Of a stretch of 64,000 bases of DNA, positions 31,559-40,739 are shown in pieces. The notes beneath the pieces were generated by a model. It was not told where the DNA came from, ran no database searches, and saw only the letters and a program-made list of their open reading frames with translations. Positions within the stretch are counted from its first letter, which is position 1; every line of letters begins with the position of its first letter. Location of the stretch: NCBI GenBank assembly GCA_039193195.1, contig JBCCWS010000001.1:1-64000 (forward strand), read 5' to 3'. Origin of the DNA: Pseudomonadota bacterium. GTDB lineage: Bacteria > Pseudomonadota > Gammaproteobacteria > Steroidobacterales > JBCBZW01. Both the position numbers and the translations under genes were made by a program.

Positions 31559-32575
31559 ATGACTATCGCTCACCGCCCGCGCGATGCTGCCCTGGTAGTT
31601 GTGCTGCTCATCGCTATTGCGTTGTCCCTGTTTGCGGCGACCTTGCTCGGCTCCACTCCAATGCCAACCAGTCGGGTCTTGGCGGCCCTGGCAGGCGTCG
31701 GGATGCCAGGGGACGGTACCGTGGTGTGGGAGATCCGCTTGCCGCGCGCCGCTGCCGCTTGCCTCGTGGGCATCGCCCTCGGCGTAAGCGGTGCGGCCTT
31801 GCAGGGCCTGCTGCGCAACCCGCTGGCGGAGCCGGGGGTGCTCGGGGTATCGGCCTCAGCGACCCTCGGCGCCACCCTGGTGCTCTACTACGGCCTCGGC
31901 GCGGTAAGTGCGCTGTTCGTCCCGATCAGTGCAGCCTTGGCCGCCGTGCTGGCCACTCTGCTGCTTGCCGTGGTGGCCTTGCGTGTGCGTTCGGTGGTCA
32001 CCTTGATACTCGTAGGCGTTGGTCTATCGAGCTTCGTCGGCGCGGTGATGGCCCTGCTGTTAAACTTGGCCCCGAACCCGGTGTCCTTGGCGGATATGAT
32101 CAACTGGACGCTTGGCAGCGTTGCCAATCGCAGCGCACGCGATCTGGCCTTCGCCTTGCCGTTTATAGGTGTGGGCATAGTGATTTTGCTAGCCTCGCGG
32201 CGTCCCCTGACTGCCCTCGCCCTAGGCGAGGAGGCCGCGTCGGCGGTCGGCGTGCACCTGGCGCGAGCTCGCCTGCAAGTGGTCATCGGCGCGGGTATTG
32301 CAACCGGTGGCGCTGTCGCCCTCGCCGGTGCCGTCGGTTTCGTGGGGATCGTCGCACCGCACGTGGTCCGCCCCCTCGTTCAGTACGACCCTGCACGCAC
32401 GCTAATCCCGGCTGGACTGTTGGGCGGGCTGGTGCTGGTACTAGCGGACATCGCTGTGCGACTGGTGCCCACCACCAGCGAGCTGAAGCTCGGCGTAGTG
32501 GCGGCGCTGCTCGGAGCTCCCGCCTTCGTTTGGATTGCGATGCAGCGCCGAACGGTGCAGGGAGAGCGCACTTGA
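31559..32575 (+). CDS. btuC: Cobalamin/siderophore ABC transporter permease (BtuC/FecCD family)
   Basis: The 338-aa inner-membrane permease has about 10 helices and FecCD family motifs: VWEIRLPRAAAACLVGIALG, SGAALQGLLRNPLAEPGVLG, and GAVGFVGIVAPHVVRPLVQY for the coupling-helix region; it ends with ELKLGVVAALLGAPAFVWI. Together with the next gene's ATPase it would import a corrinoid or metal chelate handed over by a periplasmic binding protein. Placement downstream of a cobalamin riboswitch supports vitamin B12 as substrate. The binding protein gene is not adjacent. The stop overlaps the start of btuD. Confidence 0.9.
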   Translation: MTIAHRPRDAALVVVLLIAIALSLFAATLLGSTPMPTSRVLAALAGVGMPGDGTVVWEIRLPRAAAACLVGIALGVSGAALQGLLRNPLAEPGVLGVSASATLGATLVLYYGLGAVSALFVPISAALAAVLATLLLAVVALRVRSVVTLILVGVGLSSFVGAVMALLLNLAPNPVSLADMINWTLGSVANRSARDLAFALPFIGVGIVILLASRRPLTALALGEEAASAVGVHLARARLQVVIGAGIATGGAVALAGAVGFVGIVAPHVVRPLVQYDPARTLIPAGLLGGLVLVLADIAVRLVPTTSELKLGVVAALLGAPAFVWIAMQRRTVQGERT

Positions 32576-33369
32576 GCGCGCAGGCGCCCATTGCGCTGGT
32601 GCTGGCGGGCGTCCGCGCGGCGATCGAGCGGCGCGAGGTATTGCGCGGCATAGACCTGCGCATCTCCCAAGGGGAGCTTGTGGTGCTGCTAGGTGCGAAT
32701 GGCGCGGGCAAGACCAGCCTCATGCGCTGTGCGCTGGGCTTGGCGCCGCTAAGTGATGGGGAAGCGACCATCGGCGATACGGCGGCCCATCGCCTGACGC
32801 CGGTGGAGCGGGCGAAACTCGTCTCCTACCTGCCTCAGACGCGCTCGTTGGCTTGGCCCGTTCGAGTCATCGACGTGGTGTCCTTGGGCCGGTACGCCTA
32901 CGGCGCGACGCCTGGGCGCCTAGCGGATGAAGACCGCCGGGCGGTGAACGACGCGCTGGCTGCATGCCGCCTGACTGAACTTATTCACCGTCGCGCCGAT
33001 GCTCTGTCCGGTGGAGAGTTAGCGAGGGTGCATCTGGCACGGGCGCTCGCCGCCGAGGCGCCCTTGCTCGTGGCGGATGAGCCTGTGGCGGCGCTTGATC
33101 CCCGCTACCAGTTCGGTGTGATGCACGGCCTGCAGCGCTACGTGCGCGAAGCGGGGGGCGGTGCCTTCGTGGTGCTGCACGATATCGCCCTGGCGGCGCG
33201 CTTCGCCGACCGGCTGGTGTGGCTACAGGACGGGCGCGTGGTCGCGGACGGTCCCCCGCGCACCACGCTCACCCCCCAGCGCCTACGAGATGTGTTCGCC
33301 ATCGAGGGCCGCGTGAGTGAGGATCCGGATGGTCTAACGGTACGCATTGTCGATGCCCTGGCACCGTAG
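32572..33369 (+). CDS. btuD: ABC transporter ATPase (BtuD/FepC-like)
   Basis: The 265-aa ATPase of the importer shows Walker A GANGAGKTS, Q loop YLPQTRS, ABC signature LSGGELARVHLARAL, Walker B LLVADEP and the H loop VVLHDI. It is a single-domain cytoplasmic ATPase partner of the upstream permease. The frame is open for a further 340 codons upstream, but only this part is conserved. The start is assigned to a TTG at 32572 that overlaps the btuC stop (TTGA); a GTG at 32596 is the main alternative. Substrate inferred as cobalamin from the riboswitch. Confidence 0.9.
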   Translation: MSAQAPIALVLAGVRAAIERREVLRGIDLRISQGELVVLLGANGAGKTSLMRCALGLAPLSDGEATIGDTAAHRLTPVERAKLVSYLPQTRSLAWPVRVIDVVSLGRYAYGATPGRLADEDRRAVNDALAACRLTELIHRRADALSGGELARVHLARALAAEAPLLVADEPVAALDPRYQFGVMHGLQRYVREAGGGAFVVLHDIALAARFADRLVWLQDGRVVADGPPRTTLTPQRLRDVFAIEGRVSEDPDGLTVRIVDALAP

Positions 33370-33527
33370 CGGGCACTTGCACGGCACAGCCTGTGGTGGC
33401 GGGCGCTCTCCCGGATGAGGGAGTGGATACTGGTCGATGAATCGGAAAATCGCCATCCGGTCGGTTGCCCTGCGATCGCCGACCTTGGCACGCTCGTAGG
33501 GTCTTGCGGCGAACAGGAAGGATGATG

Positions 33528-33851
33528 ATGCGAGAGCTTCAAGCGGTACTCACCGCCACGATCGTGCTCCTGGGCAATGCTGCCTGCAGCAGCGTGCACA
33601 CCTATAGCGGCACTGTTGTCGATGGCTCTGGTGCGCCGATCGAGCGCATACGAGTGGAGCTGATGCGCCAGGCGCCGACCCCGTTCGCTTCGCCGAAGCG
33701 TCTCACCACGACGACGGCCGATGAGCAGGGGCGATTCTCTGTGGAGGTGCCGCGCCGATCGACCTACCTACTGATCGGTGGCTGGGAGGTGGACGCCGCG
33801 GAGGCAGTCGGCGGGGAGTATCCGCAGATTGCCTTGCCCGGCCCGGAGTAG
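33528..33851 (+). CDS. Small lipoprotein with a carboxypeptidase-regulatory-like domain
   Basis: A 107-aa protein with a signal peptide and lipobox LLGNAAC, so Cys near residue 19 would be lipidated. The rest resembles the Ig-like carboxypeptidase-regulatory fold: YSGTVVDGSGAPIERIRVEL, TTTTADEQGRFSVEVPRRST and YLLIGGWEVDA. The third ATG of three in a row (33522, 33525, 33528) has AGGAAGG at the best spacing. No partner genes are obvious. Confidence 0.75.
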   Translation: MRELQAVLTATIVLLGNAACSSVHTYSGTVVDGSGAPIERIRVELMRQAPTPFASPKRLTTTTADEQGRFSVEVPRRSTYLLIGGWEVDAAEAVGGEYPQIALPGPE

Positions 33852-34122
33852 CCGATGCGCATGAGACGTGCGCTGTGTCAACGTGATTGAAAAGGTTAGG
33901 TAGATCTCAAGACTCTAAGCTCGCTCATGGGATCCGAATCCCAATCCCGCGACATAACAGGGATTTCTTGGGAAGTGTGTCCCGGATCCGCGACCGGTCG
34001 TCGGATGGGTCACAAATTCCTGACCTTGACACGAGAAAGCGTGGCGCGCGGCACCGCATCGGAGTGATCACCGTGGCTACAATCGGCCCACCGATCGGCC
34101 ATTCCGCTGAAGGAACTAGCTC

Positions 34123-37100
34123 TTGCCTCTGACCGGGTCCAAGCGACTTCTCGCGAGTGCGTGCGCCCTACGGCCGCGGCCCGGCGCTGCCACACTCGTG
34201 GCGGTGCTCAGCGCCCTGCTGTTGCCTGCGAGCGTTCAGGCGCTCGATCCAGAAAAGCAGATCCACCACTACTTCACCGATACTTGGGGTTTACAGGACG
34301 GTCTGCCGCAGACGCAGGTGACGGCCCTGGCCCAAGGCGCGCGCGGCTATCTGTGGGTGGGAACTCGCGGCGGCTTGGCTCGCTTCGATGGCGTGCGCTT
34401 TCGCAGCTTCACTCCGCAGACTACGCCCGAGCTGACGGGGGCGATCATCCGAGACTTGCATCGAGATCGTCACGGTCGCCTGTGGGTCGCTACCTACAAG
34501 GGGCTCTCGGTCTACGCGGACGAGGTCTTTGGCGCCTTACACCTGGCGCTTCCAGATACCGCTGCGAACACCACCTTCGATGCGCGCGCGATCGCCGAGC
34601 AGGACGACGGCGCGCTGCTAGTGGCGACAGACCTCGGGTTGCTACAAACGGCAGGAGATCGACTGCAGCCGTGGAGTGATGCGCGGGAACCGGTACACGC
34701 CGTGATGACGCGAGGCGCCGAAGTGTGGGTAGGGGGCGTCGGTCGGGTCTGGCGGATGGACGCTGATGCACCCGCAACGATGTTGCACCTGCCCGACGAC
34801 TTCGCCACCGCCACCGTCACCAGTCTCCTCGAGTACGAGGGTGCGGTGTGGGCGGGCACCAATCGCGGTGTCATTCGACTCGACGACGCCGGATGGCGAC
34901 GGGTCTTCAATGCCGAGCAGCCGGTGACCAATCCCGTGACGGCGATGCACGTCGACGGTGACGGGATGCTCTGGGTCGCCACGGACGAACGCTTGTTGCG
35001 TTTTTTCAATGGCGCACTCGTCGCCGACTCGCCCGGAGCACCGACCTACCCGGCCATTCGCGCCTTCACCGAAGATCACGAGGGCAGCCTCTGGCTGGGT
35101 GATCACACCCTGAGCGTCGTGCGGGTGCGCAACGGTCTGACCAAGCGCTTTAGCGAGCGACACGGGCTAGTGGAGCGAGGGATTTGGTCAGTCGCTGGCG
35201 ATCCGCTGCGCAGCGATGCGCTGTGGGTGGGTACACTGCAGGGCTTGTACTACTTCGTCGGCGATCGTTTCGACCTTATCGCCCCGCCCCAGGCCCTTCC
35301 GCATCCGGAGATCTACACTCTGTTCCCGGAAGGCGACCGCGTATGGCTGGGGACGCGTGGAGGCGGCGTGGCCCTGTGGCAGGACGGCGAGATCAGCATC
35401 CCTGCTGGCATGCAGTACCTGGTAGACGCCAAGGTCACTGGGATTCTGCGTGAGCCGGACGGTCCGCTGTGGATCGCCAGTTCCAAGGGGGTGTGTGCCT
35501 ACCTCGCGGCCGAGCTCACCTGTCATGGCCGCGAGGCTGGACTCGGCAATCCGTGGGTGCGCGTCTTGCACTTGTCGAGCCGCGGTGAGCTTCTGGTGGG
35601 GTCTCAGCAGGGGTTGTTCCGCCTGGTCGACGGACGCTTCGAGCAGGTGGCGAGCGAGCTCGTTCCGCTCAGCGAGGACATCACCTCGATCAGCGAGCTC
35701 TCGGACGGCACCTTGGTGGTGGGCTCGCTCTCCTCTCACGTCTACCTTCGTCGTCAGGGCGAGTGGTACGCCTATGGTATGGAAGACGGGTTGCCAGAGC
35801 TAACGCCTTTCTTCGCAGCTCGCGACCAGTCGCGCTTTCTCTGGCTAGCGGGCCTTCGCGGCTTGTACCGGATCCCCTTCGCCCAGTTCTCGGCCTACGA
35901 GCGAGGCGCAGTTGACAGCCTGCAGGGGCAGATGCTGCTCACCGAGCGTGGCGACGTATTGGGTTCGGACAAGGCTTACTGTTGCAACGGAGCCGGTCGA
36001 GCTAAGGGTGTGTACCGCGACGGCGTGCTTTGGTTGCCCACCCGCGACGGGGTCATCGCTGTGGATAGCGAGCGCGTGCAGAGCAACCCGCACCAACCGG
36101 AGGTGGTTGTCGAGCAGGTGGATGCGGGCGAGGGCTGGCGCGATTTCTCCCGCGGTGGCGCCGTCGAGCTTGCGCCGGGTAACCGTAACCTATCATTGCG
36201 CTTTACTGGCTTGAGCTTTGCAGCGCCGCAGAGCGTTCGCTTCCGCTACCGCATGCGGGGCTTCGATACCGCTTGGCGCCGCCCCGGTGACAAGGCGCTG
36301 CGCACGGCGTTCTACACCAACCTGCCGCCTGGGCGCTACACCTTCGAGGTGACGGCAGCCAATAATGCGGGCGTGTGGCGTGAGCAACCAACCTCCGTCG
36401 ACGTGCATGTGCGACCCCAGTTTTATGAGACGCGTTGGTTCGGCCTGTCGCTGGTGCTCGCCGTGCTTGGACTGATAGGACTGGGGCTTCGCCTGCTCCT
36501 CGATGGACAGCGGCGGCAGCGCGCGCGCCTGAGGGCTTTGGTGCAGGCGCGCACGCAGGAGCTGCAGGAGGCGAACCGCCACCTGCGCGAGTACAGCCGT
36601 CGTTTGGAGAGCGCCTCGAGTACTGATCCTCTGACAGGCCTTTGGAATCGGCGCTATCTCGACGATCAGCTGCCCATCGACTTATCGGTCTTGGAGCGAA
36701 AGCTCGAGTCCGACCCTCACAGCGGTTTGGTGACCGTGTTCGCGGTGGTCGACCTCGATCACTTCAAGGCCTTGAACGATCACTACGGTCACGGCGCTGG
36801 TGACCAGGTGCTACGGGAGTTCGCTGCCCTGGTCAGTGCCTTGGTGCGAGAGAGCGACTACGTGGTGCGATGGGGTGGCGAGGAGTTCGTGATCGTGCTT
36901 CGCGACGTGTTGCCCGCCGACGCGCAGCGTACCTTACAGCGCCTGTGTCAGGCGGTGGCCGATCACCCCTTCGACCTGATGAGCCACGGCGACGAGCCTC
37001 TGCGGGTCACCTGCTCCATCGGCTTTGCGTGCTATCCCTTCGTGCCGATAGGTGAGAACACCTTGACCTGGGAGCGTACGATCGAGGTGGCGGATGTGGC

Positions 37101-37284
37101 GCTCTACATGGCCAAACGCGCTGGGCGAAACCGGGTCCACGGATTGCTTGCTGGGGCTGATGTGAGCGACGGCGTGAGCATCAAGCAGATGCGCGCGCAG
37201 ACGAAGTCGCTAATCGAAAGCGGCGCCCTGCGCCACCTGGAGCTTGCCAATCCCAAGCGTCCGCCGGCGGAGCACCATCACTAG
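34123..37284 (+). CDS. Periplasmic beta-propeller sensor with GGDEF domain (diguanylate cyclase)
   Basis: A large sensor of 1053 aa. An N-terminal signal sequence is followed by many two-component regulator propeller repeats (about 45-600: [44 protein letters not shown] and similar), then a Y_Y_Y domain ([20 protein letters not shown] ... [17 protein letters not shown]), one membrane helix ([20 protein letters not shown]), a coiled coil and a C-terminal GGDEF domain with active-site GGEEF at 918-922. Expected to make c-di-GMP in response to a periplasmic ligand. No canonical RxxD inhibitory site is obvious. The start is TTG, with AAGGAA upstream. It overlaps the following convergent gene by 4 bp. 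Confidence 0.94.
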   Translation: MPLTGSKRLLASACALRPRPGAATLVAVLSALLLPASVQALDPEKQIHHYFTDTWGLQDGLPQTQVTALAQGARGYLWVGTRGGLARFDGVRFRSFTPQTTPELTGAIIRDLHRDRHGRLWVATYKGLSVYADEVFGALHLALPDTAANTTFDARAIAEQDDGALLVATDLGLLQTAGDRLQPWSDAREPVHAVMTRGAEVWVGGVGRVWRMDADAPATMLHLPDDFATATVTSLLEYEGAVWAGTNRGVIRLDDAGWRRVFNAEQPVTNPVTAMHVDGDGMLWVATDERLLRFFNGALVADSPGAPTYPAIRAFTEDHEGSLWLGDHTLSVVRVRNGLTKRFSERHGLVERGIWSVAGDPLRSDALWVGTLQGLYYFVGDRFDLIAPPQALPHPEIYTLFPEGDRVWLGTRGGGVALWQDGEISIPAGMQYLVDAKVTGILREPDGPLWIASSKGVCAYLAAELTCHGREAGLGNPWVRVLHLSSRGELLVGSQQGLFRLVDGRFEQVASELVPLSEDITSISELSDGTLVVGSLSSHVYLRRQGEWYAYGMEDGLPELTPFFAARDQSRFLWLAGLRGLYRIPFAQFSAYERGAVDSLQGQMLLTERGDVLGSDKAYCCNGAGRAKGVYRDGVLWLPTRDGVIAVDSERVQSNPHQPEVVVEQVDAGEGWRDFSRGGAVELAPGNRNLSLRFTGLSFAAPQSVRFRYRMRGFDTAWRRPGDKALRTAFYTNLPPGRYTFEVTAANNAGVWREQPTSVDVHVRPQFYETRWFGLSLVLAVLGLIGLGLRLLLDGQRRQRARLRALVQARTQELQEANRHLREYSRRLESASSTDPLTGLWNRRYLDDQLPIDLSVLERKLESDPHSGLVTVFAVVDLDHFKALNDHYGHGAGDQVLREFAALVSALVRESDYVVRWGGEEFVIVLRDVLPADAQRTLQRLCQAVADHPFDLMSHGDEPLRVTCSIGFACYPFVPIGENTLTWERTIEVADVALYMAKRAGRNRVHGLLAGADVSDGVSIKQMRAQTKSLIESGALRHLELANPKRPPAEHHH

Positions 37285-37730
37285 CTCTGCTGGGCGAGAA
37301 AACGGTCGAGCGCATTGGCGAAGGCTTGTTTCTCGCGTTGGCCAAAGGCGCTAGGGCCGCCTCCCATCTCCACTGCGCTGGAGCGCATAGTGTCCATGAA
37401 GTCGCGCATGTTGAGTGCGGCGCGGACGTTCTCGCGCGTGTAGAGTTCTCCGCGAGGGCTAAGGGCCTGGGCTTGCTTGTCGATGGTCTCGGCGGCGAGC
37501 GGGATATCGGCGGTGATCACCAGATCTCCCGGGCTCACGCGGCGCACGATCTCGTGATCGGCTGCATCGAATCCCTTAGGCACCTGGAGCATGCTCACAT
37601 TGGCCGCGCGCGGAACGCTTAAGGGCTGATTGGCCACCAGCGTTACGGGCACACCGGTGCGCGCCGCCGCCCGAAATAGGATGTCCTTGACGACTCCGGG
37701 GCAGGCGTCAGCATCAACCCAGATATGCAT
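37281..37730 (-). CDS. yaiI: UPF0178 protein (YaiI/YqxD family)
   Basis: The 149-aa protein shows the full UPF0178 signature: [51 protein letters not shown] and the C-terminal [24 protein letters not shown]. The acidic N-terminal cluster WVDADACP resembles PIN-type nuclease active sites, but function is unestablished. Convergent with the beta-propeller gene, overlapping at the stop codons. Confidence 0.95.
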   Translation of the reverse strand: MHIWVDADACPGVVKDILFRAAARTGVPVTLVANQPLSVPRAANVSMLQVPKGFDAADHEIVRRVSPGDLVITADIPLAAETIDKQAQALSPRGELYTRENVRAALNMRDFMDTMRSSAVEMGGGPSAFGQREKQAFANALDRFLAQQS

Positions 37731-37862
37731 GGCGGATTATCCGTGGCCTCTTGGCAGCGAAAGACAGGCGGAAGGACTCGGCGACCTGGAGCAGGCGGCT
37801 CTAGGTTGCCGAAGGCAGACTATCGGCGTGGCTCTTCGTGCTGCCGCGTGTATCCGCCGAAT

Positions 37863-37900
37863 ACGCGGGCAGGCCCGCCTGGGGGCGCGCCTGCCCGCGT
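37863..37900. terminator. GC-rich hairpin downstream of the 315-aa secreted protein gene
   Basis: ACGCGGGCAGGC and GCCTGCCCGCGT are exact complements separated by 14 bases. It lies 15 bp beyond the stop of the minus-strand gene at 37915-38862. The T-tract on that strand is weak (ATTCGG), so a terminator role is likely but not certain. Confidence 0.55.
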
Positions 37901-37914
37901 CACCACGCGTCGCA

Positions 37915-38862
37915 TCAACTCCCAGCGGAGACCAAACCGCCGGCGCCGGTGGTCATGGGCAGCCAGCTGTAGATCTGTAGGCCGGGCTTCACCCGCGCGT
38001 GTTCCTGGGCGTTGTAGCAGCGCTTCTTAGACAGGCGCGATCCAAGCTCCGTATTGTCTACGCAAATTGTCTTCGGGATGCGCTTGTTGTTGGAGTAGTG
38101 CAGTGACGAGCTGAGCACAGTCATCGCCTTCGGCTGGCCGTCCACCTCGCCGGGGATGAAGCGAGACGCTTCTACGGACTCATGAGCCTGCTCCATGAGG
38201 TTGTCCGCATCGGCGGTCAGGGGGTTCTTACGGCTGCGGGCGTTGGCGGGGGCGCCCGAATCGTCCACGTCCACATAGACCACCAGGCGGAAGGCGCCGT
38301 CGTCGACGCACGCCTCACGCGGCGCGCGACCGTCGGCGCATATGTCTGCCGCTAACAGGCGCTCGTACCAGGTCTCCCGCCGGGTGAGAATTTCTTGTGG
38401 AGCGACGTAGTTGTCGCCGTGCTCTTTGGCGTACAAGCCCAGATTTGGGTAAGCGCTGGTCTCACACCGATCGCCCACGCAGCGCACCTTCACTCGCACG
38501 CTCATGACCACGTCGACGGGGTTGCCATTCTCTTCGGCAGGCTTGAACTTTGCGCGACGCAGGCCAGCGTAGGTAGCGCCCAGGACGCTCTCCGAGGTGC
38601 TCCCCTTGGCGCCTTCCGCGAGGCCACATTTGGAGCCGGCCGCCTTGCCCTTGCTGGTGACCAGGACCTGGCAGTTGATGGAGGCAGTGCCGTTGGCCCA
38701 GCGCATGTTCTTGGGGCGTTCCACCACACTGCTAAGGGGGATCTTGCCCCCGTCAGGCAGCGCGGGAGAGTAGTTTGCATGGGCGGCGGGCCCGACCAAG
38801 AGCGCGGCGACCAAGGTAGTGGCGAGGGGCGCCGCAAGGCGGCGTGCAGGGGATAGCTTCAT
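37915..38862 (-). CDS. Exported protein with two TonB-C-like repeats, unknown function
   Basis: The 315-aa protein has a signal peptide (LAAPLATTLVAALLVGPAAH A). Two segments resemble the TonB C-terminal/energy-transducer fold: about 40-125 (KNMRWANGTASINCQVLVTS KGKAAGSKC ... AGLRRAKFKPAEENGNPVDV) and about 195-275 (FRLVVYVDVDDSGAPANARS ... ASRFIPGEVDGQPKAMTVLS). The pattern of a strand, a 'skaG...' turn and 'a.r.a.f.Pa..nG.pv' is typical of TonB_C-like modules. Cys pairs (C-x4-C types) suggest disulfides. No membrane anchor is seen, so it is not a standard TonB. Function unknown. Confidence 0.78.
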   Translation of the reverse strand: MKLSPARRLAAPLATTLVAALLVGPAAHANYSPALPDGGKIPLSSVVERPKNMRWANGTASINCQVLVTSKGKAAGSKCGLAEGAKGSTSESVLGATYAGLRRAKFKPAEENGNPVDVVMSVRVKVRCVGDRCETSAYPNLGLYAKEHGDNYVAPQEILTRRETWYERLLAADICADGRAPREACVDDGAFRLVVYVDVDDSGAPANARSRKNPLTADADNLMEQAHESVEASRFIPGEVDGQPKAMTVLSSSLHYSNNKRIPKTICVDNTELGSRLSKKRCYNAQEHARVKPGLQIYSWLPMTTGAGGLVSAGS

Positions 38863-39029
38863 TGGGGAGACTCCTCCGTGTTGAGCTGTTGCGACGGCAC
38901 AACGTCTGGTCCGATTCTTACTTGATCGGCTTGCCGGGCTTGAGCTTACACCGTTCAGGGATTCGCAGCATTTGATTTAATTTGCGCGCAAATACATCGC
39001 GCTGTGGCGGGATCGAGGGAGACGTATCT

Positions 39030-39413
39030 ATGGTGCAACAAAGAGGTGCATCGGCGGCGGTGCTGCTGCTGCTGGGAGCCTTCAGCGGGTTATTCGCGCG
39101 GGCAGGTGAGGTCGAGGTGGCAGCCGTTTCCATCCACCACCAGCAGGGCGATCGATACCGTTTTGCGGTCACCCTGCGTCACCACGATGAGGGTTGGGAC
39201 CACTACGCGAACGCTTGGGAGGTGCTCACCCCGCGCGGTGAGGTGCTCGGGCGGCGCGTGTTGGCACATCCGCACGTGGACGAGCAACCGTTCACGCGGT
39301 CCTTGGCGGGAGTCAAGGTGCCTGCCGGTATCCTCGAGGTGACCGTCCGTGCCTACGACACGGTGCATGGGACTGGCGCGTCGAAGACGGTTCCAATGCC
39401 GGCGCCCGATTAG
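39030..39413 (+). CDS. Exported small protein of unknown function
   Basis: The 127-aa protein has a signal peptide (AAVLLLLGAFSGLFARA) followed by VEVAAVSIHHQQGDRYRFAV TLRHHDEGWDHYANAWEV and a repeat of beta strands. The HHDEGWDHYANAWEV block is highly distinctive and recurs as a conserved feature in proteobacterial exported proteins of unknown function. ATG 39030 has GAGGGAG upstream. It is read just upstream of the TetR gene with 72 bp between; they may be one unit or not. Confidence 0.75.
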   Translation: MVQQRGASAAVLLLLGAFSGLFARAGEVEVAAVSIHHQQGDRYRFAVTLRHHDEGWDHYANAWEVLTPRGEVLGRRVLAHPHVDEQPFTRSLAGVKVPAGILEVTVRAYDTVHGTGASKTVPMPAPD

Positions 39414-39428
39414 CGTGATAATAGTCGT

Positions 39429-39456
39429 TTGATCAGGGACATATACACGATAATAT
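39429..39456 (+). promoter_or_regulatory. Candidate sigma-70 promoter of the TetR gene
   Basis: TTGATC (39429-39434) and TAATAT (39451-39456) with a 16-bp spacer in a distinctly AT-rich patch, 29 bp before the GTG start. A direct repeat ATATAC (39441-39446 and 39455-39460) overlaps the -10 region and could serve as regulator binding site. Confidence 0.5.
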
Positions 39457-39485
39457 ATACTAGAACGTAAACGCATGAGGACCTG

Positions 39486-40049
39486 GTGGGTAGGAAATCA
39501 ACGCTCGATGAGGCGGCTGTCTTTCGCTTCGTCGGGGCGACGCTGGCGAAGGCTGGCGCAGTGACCTTGCAGGGCGTTGTGGAGGGCACCGGGTTTTCCA
39601 TGGGGTCCCTCTACCATCGCTACCGCTCTCGAGAAGGGCTGCTCGCTCACACCTGGTTGGACGCGCTCGAAGCGTTCCAGAATCAGTTTGCAGCGTTGAT
39701 CGAGCACGGCGGCGTGGAAGCTGGCGCACGAGCCGCCGCCTTGACGCCCGTGTTTTGTCGCCAGCATCCAGCGCGAGGCGTTGTGCTAGCGTGCTGTCGC
39801 GCCTCGGAGTTCGTGGGGGACAAGACGCCGCCGGCCCTTCGCGAGCGGATCGATCTCGCCAATCGTCGTGGCGCTGGAGCCTTAAAGCGTTTCTCCCAGC
39901 GAACGCAGGTGGATCTGATTACCTGTCAACTGGCCGTGGTGGGCATGCCCCTGGGGGCGGTGCGGTTGTTCCTGCCAGCGCAGCCGGTACCCCTTGCGCT
40001 CGATGAGCGCGTGCAGACGGCCTATCAGGCCCTAATGCAGTCGCCCTAG
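39486..40049 (+). CDS. TetR family transcriptional regulator
   Basis: The 187-aa protein has a TetR_N helix-turn-helix: VFRFVGATLAKAGAVTLQGV VEGTGFSMGSLYHRYRSREGLL (about 13-54), where FSMGSLYHRYRSRE is the recognition-helix region. The C-terminal ligand domain is helical, with two conserved Cys (FCRQHPARGVVLACCR). The start is GTG with GAGGA upstream. Ligand and targets are unknown; it may repress its own promoter at 39429-39456. Confidence 0.9.
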   Translation: MGRKSTLDEAAVFRFVGATLAKAGAVTLQGVVEGTGFSMGSLYHRYRSREGLLAHTWLDALEAFQNQFAALIEHGGVEAGARAAALTPVFCRQHPARGVVLACCRASEFVGDKTPPALRERIDLANRRGAGALKRFSQRTQVDLITCQLAVVGMPLGAVRLFLPAQPVPLALDERVQTAYQALMQSP

Positions 40050-40187
40050 GCTAGCTTCGTGCGTATGCGCTTTGAGCTGACGCGCAGGTGCGCGAACTTT
40101 CGTCCAATACCCGTTGTTTCGCCGCCTGTGAACGGCTGGCCTCACGGAACGGCCTAGAGTTAGCTCCTCACTAGCGGGCTCTCCTCC

Positions 40188-40580
40188 ATGACTGCCTCTA
40201 CGCTCTACATCGAAGACGGTCGCTTTGACCGGTTGGTCTTTGCTACGCACTTCAAGGCCATGCGGCGCGATGATTTAACGCTCGACTGCGTGGACAGCGT
40301 GGAGTCCGCGGTGCACGCCATTCAGGCGTGCATGCCAGCCATTGTATTTCTGGACAATCGTGTTCCGCCCTACGACTCCTTTGAAGAGAGTCTCGCCGTG
40401 CTCGTTGACGCGGGCTTTGCTGGGCCCGTGGTGCTGGTGACCGGCTTGCCAACGGACGAGATGCAGCAAGCGGTTGACGGCGTAGGCCCCGTATGTGCGC
40501 TACTCGATAAGATCCAGCTGACTTCCCGGCGTTTGACCGAGGTGATCACCCCATTGCTCGCCCGTTTGCCGAATGGATAG
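40188..40580 (+). CDS. Single-domain response regulator receiver
   Basis: A stand-alone receiver of 130 aa: acidic pair ED at residues 9-10 (YIEDGRFDR), phosphoacceptor Asp56 in IVFLDNRVPP, Thr in VTGLP and switch Lys108 in LLDKIQ. No output domain is present, so it would act by protein interaction, possibly in a phosphorelay. It precedes the PAS-GGDEF-EAL gene by 159 bp; the kinase that phosphorylates it is not obvious, but the CheB-CheR-kinase fusion encoded nearby is one candidate. Confidence 0.88.
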   Translation: MTASTLYIEDGRFDRLVFATHFKAMRRDDLTLDCVDSVESAVHAIQACMPAIVFLDNRVPPYDSFEESLAVLVDAGFAGPVVLVTGLPTDEMQQAVDGVGPVCALLDKIQLTSRRLTEVITPLLARLPNG

Positions 40581-40739
40581 ATTTGTGGCGCGAGGCAACG
40601 ACTCGACGAGAAACGTGATCTCCATCACGCTTTTGGTGCGAGGCTATCAATACATTCGTCGTGTGGATTCTGTTAACTAGGCGAGTTGTCGGGTTGGGGT
40701 CGCCGCTAGCGCACGCACCCGCCGGGCCGGAGTAAGTGG

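Noticed and set aside
33887-33960. tRNA-like stretch with a GGATCCGAATCCC T-arm-like segment
   Set aside because: No consistent D-arm or acceptor stem and no anticodon stem of five pairs; only the T-arm resemblance is present.
39429-39460. TetR palindromic operator before its gene
   Set aside because: Only a direct ATATAC repeat is visible, not the usual palindrome; kept as a note in the promoter entry instead of a separate operator call.
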